Position numbers and translations under genes: made by a program. From assembly GCF_029210385.1 (NCBI RefSeq), contig NZ_JARGDQ010000002.1:248001-312000 (forward strand): DNA of 64,000 bases, in the 5' to 3' direction. Positions 25,854 through 33,954 of this stretch are shown here, one piece after another (positions within the stretch are counted from its first letter, which is position 1; the number at the start of each line of letters is the position of its first letter). The notes below the pieces were generated by a model that saw only the letters and a list, made by a program, of their open reading frames with translations, did not search any database and was not told where the DNA came from. This DNA is from Desulfurivibrio dismutans (lineage in GTDB: Bacteria > Desulfobacterota > Desulfobulbia > Desulfobulbales > Desulfurivibrionaceae).

Positions 25854-27203
25854 CTATTTTTCCCGCAACAGTTCGGCGATCTGGAAGGCCAGTTCCAGAC
25901 TCTGCTCGGCGTTGAGCCGAGGATCGCACATGGTCTGGTAGTTGCGGCTCAACTGCTGATCCATGATATCCCGGCCGCCGCCTACGCATTCGGTGACATC
26001 GGCCCCGGTCATTTCAAAGTGCACCCCGCCGGGGACCGTGCCCTCCTGCCAGTGAATCTCGAAAAAGGCCCGGATCTCTTCCAGAATATTGACGAAGTTA
26101 CGGGTCTTCAGGCCGGTGGAGGAGGTGTAGGTGTTGCCATGCATGGGGTCGCAACTCCACACCAGGTTGAACCCTTCCTCTTTCAGGGACCGGACCAGCG
26201 GGGTTAGGCCTTCGGCGATTTTCTTGATGCCGAAACGGGTGATCAGGGTCAGTTTGCCCGGCTCGTTGTCCGGGTTCAGGGTGCTCACCAGGCGTTTAAC
26301 GTCGTCGATGTCGTGGTTGGGGCCGATCTTGACGCCGATGGGGTTGTGCACCCCGCGGAAAAATTCCACGTGGGCGCCGTCCACCTGGCGGGTGCGTTCG
26401 CCGATCCACAGCATGTGGGCGGAACAGTCGTACCAGTCGCCGGTGGTGGAATCCTGGCGGGTCAGGGACTCTTCGTAGCCCAGCAGCAGGGCTTCATGGG
26501 AGGTGAAAAAACTGGCCTGGGTCAGCTGGGGCATGCTGGTGTCCAACCCCACCACCCGCATGAAGTTGATGGCCCGTTCTATCTGGGAGGCCAGCCGTTC
26601 GTACATCTGCCCCTGGGGGGAGTTTTTGACAAACTCGTTGTTCCAGGCATGGACCCGGTCCAGGGCGGCGTAGCCCCCCCGGGTGAAGGCCCGCAGGATG
26701 TTCATGGTGGCGCAGGCCAGGAAATAGCCTTTGACCATCCGTTGAGGATCGGGGCGCCGGGCCTCGGCCTCGGGTTCGCTGCTGTTGACCATGTCGCCGC
26801 GATAGCTGGGCAGCTCCACGCCGTCGACCATTTCGGTATCGGCGGAGCGGGGCTTGGCGTACTGGCCGGCCATCCGGCCGACTTTGACCACCGGCTTGCC
26901 GCCCGCATAACCCAGGATCACCGTCATCTGCAGGATCACCTTGAGCAGCTCCCGTACCGTCGGGGCGTTGCAATAGGAAAAGCTTTCAGCACAATCTCCC
27001 CCCTGAAGCAAAAAGGCCTCGCCGCGGGCGACCTTGGCCAGTTGCTGCTTGAGATCCCGGATCTCACCGGCAAAAACCAGCGGCGGCAGCCCGGAAATGG
27101 TGGCCAGGGCGGTTTCCAGCTCTCGGGCATCGGGCCAGTTGGGCTGCTGCAGTGCCTTGAAATTCCGCCAGCTCTCTTTGCTCCAGTTGGTACGTTCACT
27201 CAT
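25854..27203 (-). CDS. 3-deoxy-7-phosphoheptulonate synthase, class II
   Basis: This 449-residue plant/Mycobacterium-type DAHP synthase is the first enzyme of the shikimate pathway. Signature segments are FLLQGGDCAESF, KPVVKVGRMAGQYAKPRS, GPNHDID, WSCDPMHGNT and a C-terminal DPRLNAEQSLELAFQIAE. The start SERTNWSKESW is typical. No other aro gene is nearby. Repeat B2 lies directly upstream within the probable leader. Confidence 0.96.
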   Translation of the reverse strand: MSERTNWSKESWRNFKALQQPNWPDARELETALATISGLPPLVFAGEIRDLKQQLAKVARGEAFLLQGGDCAESFSYCNAPTVRELLKVILQMTVILGYAGGKPVVKVGRMAGQYAKPRSADTEMVDGVELPSYRGDMVNSSEPEAEARRPDPQRMVKGYFLACATMNILRAFTRGGYAALDRVHAWNNEFVKNSPQGQMYERLASQIERAINFMRVVGLDTSMPQLTQASFFTSHEALLLGYEESLTRQDSTTGDWYDCSAHMLWIGERTRQVDGAHVEFFRGVHNPIGVKIGPNHDIDDVKRLVSTLNPDNEPGKLTLITRFGIKKIAEGLTPLVRSLKEEGFNLVWSCDPMHGNTYTSSTGLKTRNFVNILEEIRAFFEIHWQEGTVPGGVHFEMTGADVTECVGGGRDIMDQQLSRNYQTMCDPRLNAEQSLELAFQIAELLREK

Positions 27204-27265
27204 CGCTAAAACTCCAAATGCTGAATTGATAAATCACTTTGTAGCTGTCCAGCTCATTCTGGCAC

Positions 27266-27374
27266 GTAACTGTTCAGCAGTGCCCCAGGTTGCGGTAAGC
27301 CAAGTCGGCGTAGCGTACATCAGGTACTCAAGTCGACCTGATCGCCGCAAGATGGGGTGCTGCTGAACAGTTAC
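27266..27374 (-). repeat. Palindromic repeat family B, copy B2
   Basis: Arms GTAACTGTTCAGCAG and CTGCTGAACAGTTAC pair perfectly at the base. The inner arms (CCCA..TTGCGG/CCGCAA..TGGG) also pair, and the tip is GCGTAC-ATCA-GGTAC. Read on the minus strand it aligns with B1 and B3 through GCGGCGATCAGG and GTAC-NNNN-GTAC. It lies 62 bp upstream of the DAHP synthase start, where it could act as an mRNA hairpin. Confidence 0.83.
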
Positions 27375-27451
27375 AATCACTTTTATCTTGTGTGCCGGCC
27401 TAAAGTCAGCCGTAACTTGATCAACGGTTGAACCGCCGTGAACGTGCACGC

Positions 27452-28027
27452 TCAGCCTTCAGGGGCGCGAGGCAGGGCACAGGGATCCCCGGCACAGCAG
27501 GCCTCATAATCAAAGGCGTTTAAAATGCGCAATTCCGGCTCCCGTTGCCCGGCCGGCAGGGGACGGTTTTCCAGTGCTGCCTCCTGTTGTCGCAGCTCCC
27601 ATCGTGCTGGGATGGCGCCCAGTCCTTGGGCCACCACTTTGCCGCTGTAGCTGTCCATCACTTCCGCGTCTTGGCCGTTACTGACCACGGTCAAGGGAAT
27701 GACCCCCTGGGGGTCAAGCACCCGGGCGGCGGCCAAGGCCGGCCGCTGACGGGTAACCAGGGAGCCGGGACCGTAACGCAACAGTAATAGCGGCCGGCCA
27801 GCCAGCCTGATCAGAAAATCGATTCTGGAAAGCACGAACCGGCCGGCAAAGAGGGTTTCAATTTTCAGCCGGGATTCGATTTCTTCCTTGGCGAACCCCT
27901 TCTCTTCCACCAGCAACCGGGCCAGGTGCTGGCGGTAACGCTCATCATCAGTATCCACCAGGGTTTCCCCGGTAAGAAAGTCCTGGAGATAACCGTAAGT
28001 CATATGATGGGAGTCGACTTCCGTCAT
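27452..28027 (-). CDS. HsdR N-terminal-like nuclease-fold protein
   Basis: This protein of about 191 residues resembles the stand-alone HsdR_N_2 (type I restriction R-subunit N-terminal) family. It has LVDTDDERYRQHLARLLVEEKGF, an IDFLIRLAGRPLLLLRYGPGSL segment like the core of a PD-(D/E)xK fold, and LTVVSNGQDAEVMDSYSGKVV. No helicase or methyltransferase partner is nearby, so restriction is unlikely. Met at 28027 was chosen; 28075 and 28003 are alternatives. Confidence in nuclease activity is low. Confidence 0.65.
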   Translation of the reverse strand: MTEVDSHHMTYGYLQDFLTGETLVDTDDERYRQHLARLLVEEKGFAKEEIESRLKIETLFAGRFVLSRIDFLIRLAGRPLLLLRYGPGSLVTRQRPALAAARVLDPQGVIPLTVVSNGQDAEVMDSYSGKVVAQGLGAIPARWELRQQEAALENRPLPAGQREPELRILNAFDYEACCAGDPCALPRAPEG

Positions 28028-28070
28028 AGCTGAACCAACAGTTGCAAGGGGGCGGCCCTGGTTTAGCGCC

Positions 28071-28120
28071 AACAAGGAAAGGGGAAGAGCCTGATAGTTG
28101 TCTCTTCCCCTTTCCTTGTT
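28071..28120 (-). terminator. Strong hairpin after acsE
   Basis: A perfect 19-bp inverted repeat (28071-28089 with 28102-28120, AACAAGGAAAGGGGAAGAG) with a 12-nt loop lies 30 bp downstream of the acsE stop. No T tract follows, so it may protect or process the 3' end rather than terminate intrinsically. Confidence 0.6.
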
Positions 28121-28150
28121 GCTGCGGTTATCCCGTCCGGCGACGCTTAT

Positions 28151-29041
28151 TTACAATTCCAGCCAGGACTCGGAGAAGACGTTCTGGCCGGAGAGCACCT
28201 TATAGGTTTTGTAGTGCTCCAGCGCGGTCCCGGAAAGACCGTCTGGGCCCGGGTCATTGCCGTCCATCATGCCGTGGACCAGGTCCACCAGATCCTGGCG
28301 CTCGCCTTTACAGATGGCCATCAACTCTTCATCGTAAGAGTTAACGATGGCTGTAGTCAGGCCGTATTTCATCAGCATGATCAGGTAGGTGCGGTCCAGG
28401 TACTTGCGCAGGTGTTCGGCCACCCCGTTGGAGACGTTGGACAGCCCCACGGTGGAGCCGGAACCAGGTGCAATCTCCTGCAGCATGCTCATGAACTCCA
28501 GACCGGAGTTGATCTGGTCGGCCCCAAGGGTGATTGGGGTGCCAATGGGATCAAAAAGGATTTTTTCATTGGGGATCCCAGCTTCGCTGAGGGCCATCAT
28601 CAGATCGACGGCCATGGCGGCCCGTTCGTTGGAGTCCCGGGGCATGCCGTCGGGGCCCCAGAGCAGGGCGATTACGTTACAGCCGGCTTCGGCGGCCACC
28701 GGAATCAGCTTTTCCATCCGCTCGGGCTGGGCGGAAATAGAGTTCATGATAGCTGCTTCCTTGTTCTTCAATGCCTTAAAACCGGCGGCCATGGCATCGG
28801 CGTTGGTGGTGTCCAGGCACAGTGGCACGTCGGTGACCGCTTCCATGGTTTCCACCACCCAGGGCATCAACTCGGTACCGTCCTTGCGGGCTGGCCCGAT
28901 ATTGAGATCCAGGTATGAGGCACCGGCGGCGGCTTCCTCTTTAGCCATTTCCTGGATCGGTCCGGGATTGCGTTCTTTCATGGCTGTTCCGCTGCGCTTG
29001 CCCATGATGTTGATGCTTTCGGCGATGGCCTGTACCTTCAT
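28151..29041 (-). CDS. acsE: Methyltetrahydrofolate:corrinoid methyltransferase
   Basis: This 296-residue pterin-binding TIM barrel transfers the methyl group of methyl-H4folate to the corrinoid Fe-S protein in the Wood-Ljungdahl pathway. Visible features are YLDLNIGPARKDG, VPLCLDTTNADAM, IMNSISAQPERME, ILFDPIGTPITLG and TVGLSNVSNG, the family's pterin-binding strands. AAGGAGG precedes the ATG. The corrinoid protein and CO dehydrogenase/acetyl-CoA synthase genes are not in the window. Two RACo-like activators are. Confidence 0.9.
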   Translation of the reverse strand: MKVQAIAESINIMGKRSGTAMKERNPGPIQEMAKEEAAAGASYLDLNIGPARKDGTELMPWVVETMEAVTDVPLCLDTTNADAMAAGFKALKNKEAAIMNSISAQPERMEKLIPVAAEAGCNVIALLWGPDGMPRDSNERAAMAVDLMMALSEAGIPNEKILFDPIGTPITLGADQINSGLEFMSMLQEIAPGSGSTVGLSNVSNGVAEHLRKYLDRTYLIMLMKYGLTTAIVNSYDEELMAICKGERQDLVDLVHGMMDGNDPGPDGLSGTALEHYKTYKVLSGQNVFSESWLEL

Positions 29042-29264
29042 TGATTCCCTCCTTAGGTAAAACGTTCAAAAAATTAAAATAAATAAAAAATTGCGGTAAA
29101 CCGTCTGTCTGCGGGGCATTGGCAATCGTTTTCGATACACTTCAGCCCCCACCGGAACCACGGGTTTTTCTACTTAACAATAGGCAGTGACGGCCTGGCA
29201 ATACCAGCCATACGTGTTGGCCGACGATGGGATCTGGTCTCCCAGGAAAGCCGACAATCGTGCA

Positions 29265-29293
29265 AAATTAGCCTTAAATGGTGCGGATGTCAA
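29265..29293 (-). promoter_or_regulatory. Sigma-70 promoter and long leader of acsE
   Basis: On the minus strand a consensus TTGACA (29293-29288) and TAATTT (29270-29265) are 17 bp apart. Transcription from about 29258 leaves a leader of about 215 nt before acsE, with small hairpins (TGGGA-GACCAGA-TCCCA and TGG-TATTG-CCA). No known riboswitch consensus was recognised in the leader. Confidence 0.6.
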
Positions 29294-29331
29294 TCGAATG
29301 TGCCAAAAAGTGTGAGGGCGGCAGCGGGGGC

Positions 29332-30036
29332 TCAGGCCGAAAAACAACCGCCACCGGCCTTTTGGGCCTCCTCCAGGTGCTTGATGCCGGTGGTGCGCTC
29401 CACCGGCAGGACAAAGGCGATTCCCATACCGGGCTCATCCAGGCCGGTTTCCTGGCGGATGGCCTGCAGTACCGCCTCCGTTTTATCGTTGGCGATCAAC
29501 GTAAGAATCACTTCTTTTTCAGGCTCGATGGGAATTGAAAAAAGGGTCTCTTTTTCGTGAATGCCGGTGCCCCGGCCGTAAAGGATGGTGCCGCCTTCGG
29601 CGCCGGCCCGTTTACTGGCGCTGACCACCTTTTCGGAGTTGCCTTTGTTGATCACCGTGACGATCAACTCAAAGCCGCTTGCCTGTTGCATATCGTGCCT
29701 CTTTTTAGACTCCAGATCACAGAAATGGGCAATCCCGGCCAGGTTCACGACATCAACGACCATGGCGATGCCCTGGCCGGTTTCCTGCAGCTTACCCGCT
29801 TCCATGACCGTGTTGAACAGCATGTCGCTGATTTTCTCCGGGAAAAGGGTCAGAATTATCTCTTTATCCTGGTTGACCGGAATCCCGAAACATTTTTTTT
29901 CGTATATTCCGGTGCCTTTGCCCAGGAAGATGGTTCCCCCTTCGGCCCCGGCCTGTTTGGAGGCCTTGACGACCACCTTGGCCCGGCCCTTTTTGACCAC
30001 GGTAATCAGCAGCTTAAAACATGAAATCGAACTCAT
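29332..30036 (-). CDS. Tandem PII-like protein (two fused domains)
   Basis: This 234-residue protein is built from two PII-like domains of about 110 residues in direct repeat. Each starts with a strand (LLITVVKKGRAKVVV / LIVTVINKGNSEKVV). Each carries GAEGGTI..G(K/R)GTGI.EK where the T-loop and nucleotide site lie, then KEIILTLFPEK / KEVILTLIAND. Ordinary GlnB/GlnK have one domain of about 112 residues. The ATG overlaps the preceding DUF1538 stop (ATGA), so it probably regulates those transporter-like proteins. The ligand is unknown. Confidence 0.88.
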   Translation of the reverse strand: MSSISCFKLLITVVKKGRAKVVVKASKQAGAEGGTIFLGKGTGIYEKKCFGIPVNQDKEIILTLFPEKISDMLFNTVMEAGKLQETGQGIAMVVDVVNLAGIAHFCDLESKKRHDMQQASGFELIVTVINKGNSEKVVSASKRAGAEGGTILYGRGTGIHEKETLFSIPIEPEKEVILTLIANDKTEAVLQAIRQETGLDEPGMGIAFVLPVERTTGIKHLEEAQKAGGGCFSA

Positions 30037-30761
30037 GCTCGTTCCTTTTGGCGACGGTTGAACAGCAGGCCCAGGATCAGGACCGCCAGAATAGGGGCCA
30101 AGGCCACCAGGGTGATCATGCCGAAGCCGTCCAGCAGCGGGTCACGGCCTTCCATAACCCCGGCAGCGCCGACGGAAACGGCCATGATAAATGTAACGGT
30201 CATGGGGCCGGTGGCCACCCCGCCGGAATCAAAGGCGATGGAGGTGAAGGTTTTGCTGGAATGGCGCATCAGCAGCATAGCCAGCAGGTAGCCGGGAATA
30301 ATGAAATACCATAGGGGGATACCCAGTAGCATCCGGGCCATGGACAGGGCGATGGACAGCCCCACCCCTAGAGACAGGGTATAAAGCATAATGCTTTGCG
30401 GTATGGAGCCACTGGAGGTTTTTTCCACCTCCAGGTTTAGTATCCTTACCGCTGGTTCGGCAAAAGTAGCGACAAAGCCCAGCACAAAACCGATGGGGAT
30501 CAGCAGCCAGTTGTGATGCAGACCCGCTAAAATGGCGCCCATTTGGGTTCCAATCGGGAAAAAACCGACCTTGACCCCTTGCAGGAAAAGGGCCAGACCA
30601 AAAAAGGTCGGCACCAGTCCTTTTAAGATGTTAAGCAGTTGCGGCCATGGCAGGCGGAGGATAAAAATCTGGAAAAAGAGGAAAAAAAACAGCAGGGGAA
30701 CCAGGGCGAACCCCACTTCCAGCATGATATGGCCAAAACCGTCAAAAACTTTAATTTCCAT
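30033..30761 (-). CDS. DUF1538 membrane protein B
   Basis: This 242-residue integral membrane protein has about six hydrophobic spans. The DUF1538 signature is visible: FPIGTQMG, a FAEPAVRILN segment, and SFTSIAFDSGGVATGPMTVTF near the end. DUF1538 proteins often carry two such units in one chain; here each unit is its own gene. It is coupled to the PII-like gene by a 4-bp overlap. Transport is suspected but no substrate is established. Confidence 0.88.
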   Translation of the reverse strand: MEIKVFDGFGHIMLEVGFALVPLLFFFLFFQIFILRLPWPQLLNILKGLVPTFFGLALFLQGVKVGFFPIGTQMGAILAGLHHNWLLIPIGFVLGFVATFAEPAVRILNLEVEKTSSGSIPQSIMLYTLSLGVGLSIALSMARMLLGIPLWYFIIPGYLLAMLLMRHSSKTFTSIAFDSGGVATGPMTVTFIMAVSVGAAGVMEGRDPLLDGFGMITLVALAPILAVLILGLLFNRRQKERA

Positions 30762-30798
30762 AAATCACGCGGTGCAACCAAGCACATGGTTTGTCCGG

Positions 30799-30845
30799 TA
30801 AGCGGTCACGGAGTGTCGCAAGAGGAGGTGCCCCGTGGTCGCTTA
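30799..30845. repeat. Hairpin between the two DUF1538 genes
   Basis: TAAGCGGTCACGG (30799-30811) and CCGTGGTCGCTTA (30833-30845) pair with two mismatches, both G-T type on one strand. It fills most of the 92-bp gap and could act as an internal attenuator or mRNA processing site. Confidence 0.5.
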
Positions 30846-30853
30846 CTTCGCGG

Positions 30854-31546
30854 TTACCCATAAAAAATACCCAACAGCATAACAGCCAGAATGGGCCCGA
30901 TGGAGGCCAGGGCCACCAGGCCGAAGCCGTCGGAGGAAGCCGTTTTACCCCCCAGCACCGAGGCCACCCCCACGCCCAGGGCGAGGATAAAAGGTACCGT
31001 CATGGGGCCGGTGGTCACGCCGCCGGCGTCGAAGGAAACCGGAATGAAATGAGCGGGAGTGAAGGCGGCCAGCAGAAACACCAACGCGTAGCCGACGACC
31101 AGCAGGTAAGTGATGGGGATACTGAGAATGATGCGCAGCATGGCCAGCCCGACAAAAAACGCCACCCCGGCGGCCACGGTGTAAATCAGGATATTCTGTG
31201 AAATATCACCGCCGGACACCTGATCCACCTGCATGGCCAGGACCCGGACATCGGGTTCCGCCACGGTGGCGGCAAAACCCAGCAGCAGACCGAAAAAAAC
31301 CACCAGCCAGCTTTTTCCCAACCGGGGCAGGGAAGAGCCGATCATCTCGCCGATGGGCAGCATTGCCACCTGGACCCCCCACAAAAACATGGTCAATCCG
31401 GCGCTGACCATAATCAGACCAACCATAAACTGCAGAAAATCGGCCAGCGGAAGCCAGATCAGCGTGAACTGCAGGATTATCACCACCGCCGTGATCGGCA
31501 GTACGGCGTAAAAAACTTCCTGCACGGTTTCTTTTATATCCTGCAT
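30854..31546 (-). CDS. DUF1538 membrane protein A
   Basis: This 230-residue paralogue of the neighbouring gene has the same motif order: LPIGEMIG, TVAEPDVRVLA and PVSFDAGGVTTGPMTVPF. Both proteins end GFG(L/M)(V/I)(A/T)LA.(I/L)(G/A)PILAV. The likely complex is A plus B, controlled by the PII-like protein that is third in the operon. No strong ribosome-binding site is seen. Confidence 0.88.
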   Translation of the reverse strand: MQDIKETVQEVFYAVLPITAVVIILQFTLIWLPLADFLQFMVGLIMVSAGLTMFLWGVQVAMLPIGEMIGSSLPRLGKSWLVVFFGLLLGFAATVAEPDVRVLAMQVDQVSGGDISQNILIYTVAAGVAFFVGLAMLRIILSIPITYLLVVGYALVFLLAAFTPAHFIPVSFDAGGVTTGPMTVPFILALGVGVASVLGGKTASSDGFGLVALASIGPILAVMLLGIFYG

Positions 31547-31610
31547 TGGTCCCCGGGGCCGTTTGGTCTGTTTATGTCAGCCAGGTTAAAAGATATTTGC
31601 TAAAACGCGA

Positions 31611-31705
31611 CGTGCCGCAAATGTTGTCGGCACCGACCGGGCACGATCTGTAGCTCTTTGTTTCTGCGTTGCCGATCAACACGGTGGGCCAGTTATTGCT
31701 AGTCC
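31611..31705 (+). repeat. Intergenic repeat family C, divergent copy C3
   Basis: The core GGGCACGATCTGTAGCTCTTTG, then TTTCTGCGTTGCCGATCAAC, aligns with C2 and C1. The preceding hairpin GTGCCG-CAAATGTTGT-CGGCAC replaces the GTCGGCG/CGCCGAC stem of C2. It occupies the gap (31547-31799) upstream of the DUF1538 operon, which otherwise shows no gene. Confidence 0.65.
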
Positions 31706-31799
31706 ACCAATGTTAACGAAAAAAAGAGGTCATAGCCAGATAAAAAATCGACCCGGTCAAGGCCGGTCATTGTCGGCAGGGTACTGCCGATCTAGGCTG

Positions 31800-33236
31800 T
31801 TAGTGGCTGCCGGGTGGGTTGACAATCCGGCGCAGGTAATCTGGCAGAATTTTGTAGGCCGCCAGGGGGGACAAAGGTGGTCGTCGGCGATCGATTTTAA
31901 GATCCGGTTCGGCTGTCCCCTTGACCATTTTGATGGGATCCTGCTTCCGGCTTAAGGTTTTGCCCTGAAAGTCGGTGATCGGCAGCAGTACCGGGCCCTT
32001 GCTGTCCATGACGTAGCACTGGCGGCCGTCGGTGAGGGCGACCACGCTGCCCGGCGGGTAGATGCCCACCGAGTTAACAAAAGAATGCAGAATGTACTGC
32101 AGCAGCGGATCTTTTTTGGCATAGCGGTTGAAGATCTCGGTGACCACGCCCACCGGATTGAGCGCTTCCTTGTAGGCTCTTTTGGAAGTCATGGCGTCGT
32201 AGATGTCGGCCAGCTTGCAAACCTTCACATAGGGAGGAATGGCGGTGTGGTTTAGCTCGGGATAGCAGCGTGGCTCATCGCGATAAAGAGGGGCATGATG
32301 ATAGAGGCAGACGTTGGTGATATAGGGGTTGCCAAGACAGTTTTTTTCCAGCACCGTCATCGCCTTTTCAGCCGTATGGGTTTTTATTTCCTTAAATTCG
32401 CTTTCGCTAAGCTTGCCGTTTTTGTTCAGTATTTTGGGATCGATCAAGACCTTGCCGAGATCGTGCATGAAAAAACCGATGGAAATATCCCGCAGTTCTT
32501 CGGGCTGGAAGTAGCTAAAAGCATGTTCGTGGTGCGGGCCCTCTTCGAAAGCGTTGGCTGGGGTATTGTTGAGAAAGGCATTGACGGCGCCACTGAAATT
32601 TTCGTTGAATTTTTTCATCACCACCGTCCCGATGGTGCAAACGTTGATGGAGTGGTTGTACAGATAGTCGTCGTAGGAAAAAATCTCCCGAGTCATGTAG
32701 GAAAAGGAGTTTTCGTTGCGAGAGACGAAGTCCACCAGATCCCCCACCGTATCCGCCACCGGGGAGGCGTCGAACTCGCCGTTGTTTTGTTGAATGGAGT
32801 CCAAAACAAGTTTGATGCAGTCTTTGGCCTTTTCGTATTTGGCGGTGGCCACTTCTTTGATTTCCGTGATCTGCTGGAGTTGTTGATCAATTTCGCTCAT
32901 GGGCCGGCCCCCGCCGACGTCAGTCGGTGCCGGTGCCGACGGCAGCTCCAGCGGCTCTCCTTTGGCATCCCAGATGCCGCCCTGGGCGGCCGGTACAATG
33001 GGGACCGAGTCGATGCCCAGACGTTTGACCCGTTCCAGGGTTTCAATATCAGAGACCGGTACATCTTTCTCCAGCAGCAGCTTGCCCTGTTTGCTGACGA
33101 TATCTATCCCGGTGCGTACCGTGCCTCCCTGCCGGACCACGGCCATCAACCGCTCAATGGAAACTTTGGGCGGGCCGCTATTGGCGGTGGCTGAGGGTTG
33201 CTCGAGAGCAATCCGGGAGGCGATATTTTGTGTCAT
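31800..33236 (-). CDS. HD-GYP domain protein (c-di-GMP phosphodiesterase-like)
   Basis: This protein of about 478 residues has an N-terminal DUF3391-like region (KLLLEKDVPVSDIETLERVKRLGID) and an HD-GYP domain. The latter shows HSINV, the metal-binding HDLGK, the HxHH-region CLYHHAPLY, and IPPYVKVCKLADIYDAMTSKRAYKEA. The GYP triplet reads CYP and the HHExxDGxGYP loop is degenerate, so activity may be altered. A C-terminal extension of about 90 residues follows. It lies 51 bp downstream of a PilZ gene. ATG 33236 was chosen over GTG 33263. Confidence 0.87.
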   Translation of the reverse strand: MTQNIASRIALEQPSATANSGPPKVSIERLMAVVRQGGTVRTGIDIVSKQGKLLLEKDVPVSDIETLERVKRLGIDSVPIVPAAQGGIWDAKGEPLELPSAPAPTDVGGGRPMSEIDQQLQQITEIKEVATAKYEKAKDCIKLVLDSIQQNNGEFDASPVADTVGDLVDFVSRNENSFSYMTREIFSYDDYLYNHSINVCTIGTVVMKKFNENFSGAVNAFLNNTPANAFEEGPHHEHAFSYFQPEELRDISIGFFMHDLGKVLIDPKILNKNGKLSESEFKEIKTHTAEKAMTVLEKNCLGNPYITNVCLYHHAPLYRDEPRCYPELNHTAIPPYVKVCKLADIYDAMTSKRAYKEALNPVGVVTEIFNRYAKKDPLLQYILHSFVNSVGIYPPGSVVALTDGRQCYVMDSKGPVLLPITDFQGKTLSRKQDPIKMVKGTAEPDLKIDRRRPPLSPLAAYKILPDYLRRIVNPPGSH

Positions 33237-33286
33237 GGCAGGTGCCCTGGTGCCTGTTGGCACCTGTTGAGGTAATTATTTAATTG

Positions 33287-33709
33287 TCAGTCCGGGCGGT
33301 CGAACTCCCGCAGCTTGGCGAGAAACCTATTTTCTCGCTCTTGAAAGCCGAAGAGATTGATCAGCTGGCAGATGGTGTCCAGAATTTCGGTTGATGGCTC
33401 CGTCAGCGTGAAGCCGGCCTGAAATTTCCCGCCGCCGCCCGGCTGGCTCCAGCGGGTGACGGCGGTGCAATGCAGTTCCGGGGCGGCAAAATGGTCCTGC
33501 GGCAGCTTGATGCGCATCCGAAACCGCCGGGCCGTGATCATGGCCCGCTGGCAGTTGAGTTTTAATCCCCGGTGGCTGATTTGCACCAGGTGGCCGAGCA
33601 ACTCCCCGCTGTCGTAATCGTAAACCTCAAGGCCGGCAAGCAGCCGGTTACGGTCCGGTCGTGGGAGATGATTCAGGTTTTTTTTAGCCGGTGTTGTGTT
33701 AACCTGCAT
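33287..33709 (-). CDS. PilZ domain protein
   Basis: This 140-residue single-domain protein has RPDRNRLLAGLEVYD and LVQISHRGLKLNC, which match the RxxxR and (D/N)xSxxG-type c-di-GMP motifs (the latter reads QISHRG). The C-terminal GGKFQAGFTLTEP strand is typical. It is upstream of the HD-GYP gene on the same strand, giving a receptor/phosphodiesterase pair. Ligand binding is inferred because the second motif is not canonical. Confidence 0.75.
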   Translation of the reverse strand: MQVNTTPAKKNLNHLPRPDRNRLLAGLEVYDYDSGELLGHLVQISHRGLKLNCQRAMITARRFRMRIKLPQDHFAAPELHCTAVTRWSQPGGGGKFQAGFTLTEPSTEILDTICQLINLFGFQERENRFLAKLREFDRPD

Positions 33710-33954
33710 GGCGCCCTCCGTTTTGTTAATTTTCCCATGGGGAAAATATAGCAGAGACCGAGGGGTGCGGAATCACCCAAAAAGGTGATTTTGTCGGGCA
33801 TAACAAGACCGGCTGCCGCCGAACCTTGTTAATTACCATGGACCTAATGATAACCAATCCTGGACAACAATTAAAGCAATATCATGCTAAGTTGATTTTT
33901 AAAAAGCACCCCTGTTGCGTGGGTGTAAGCTGTCAATTTCCTGGAGGAGTTCCT

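Noticed and set aside
27261-27290. Sigma-54 promoter at TGGCACGTAACTG upstream of the DAHP synthase
   Set aside because: TGGCAC is present but the TTGC half at the correct spacing is not; the sequence belongs to repeat B2.
27452-28027. Type I restriction system
   Set aside because: Only an HsdR_N-like domain is present; no helicase, HsdM or HsdS genes lie nearby.
29042-29258. Cobalamin or THF riboswitch in the acsE leader
   Set aside because: A CCTGGGAGACC string recalls part of the cobalamin element, but the other conserved blocks (B12 box core) are missing.
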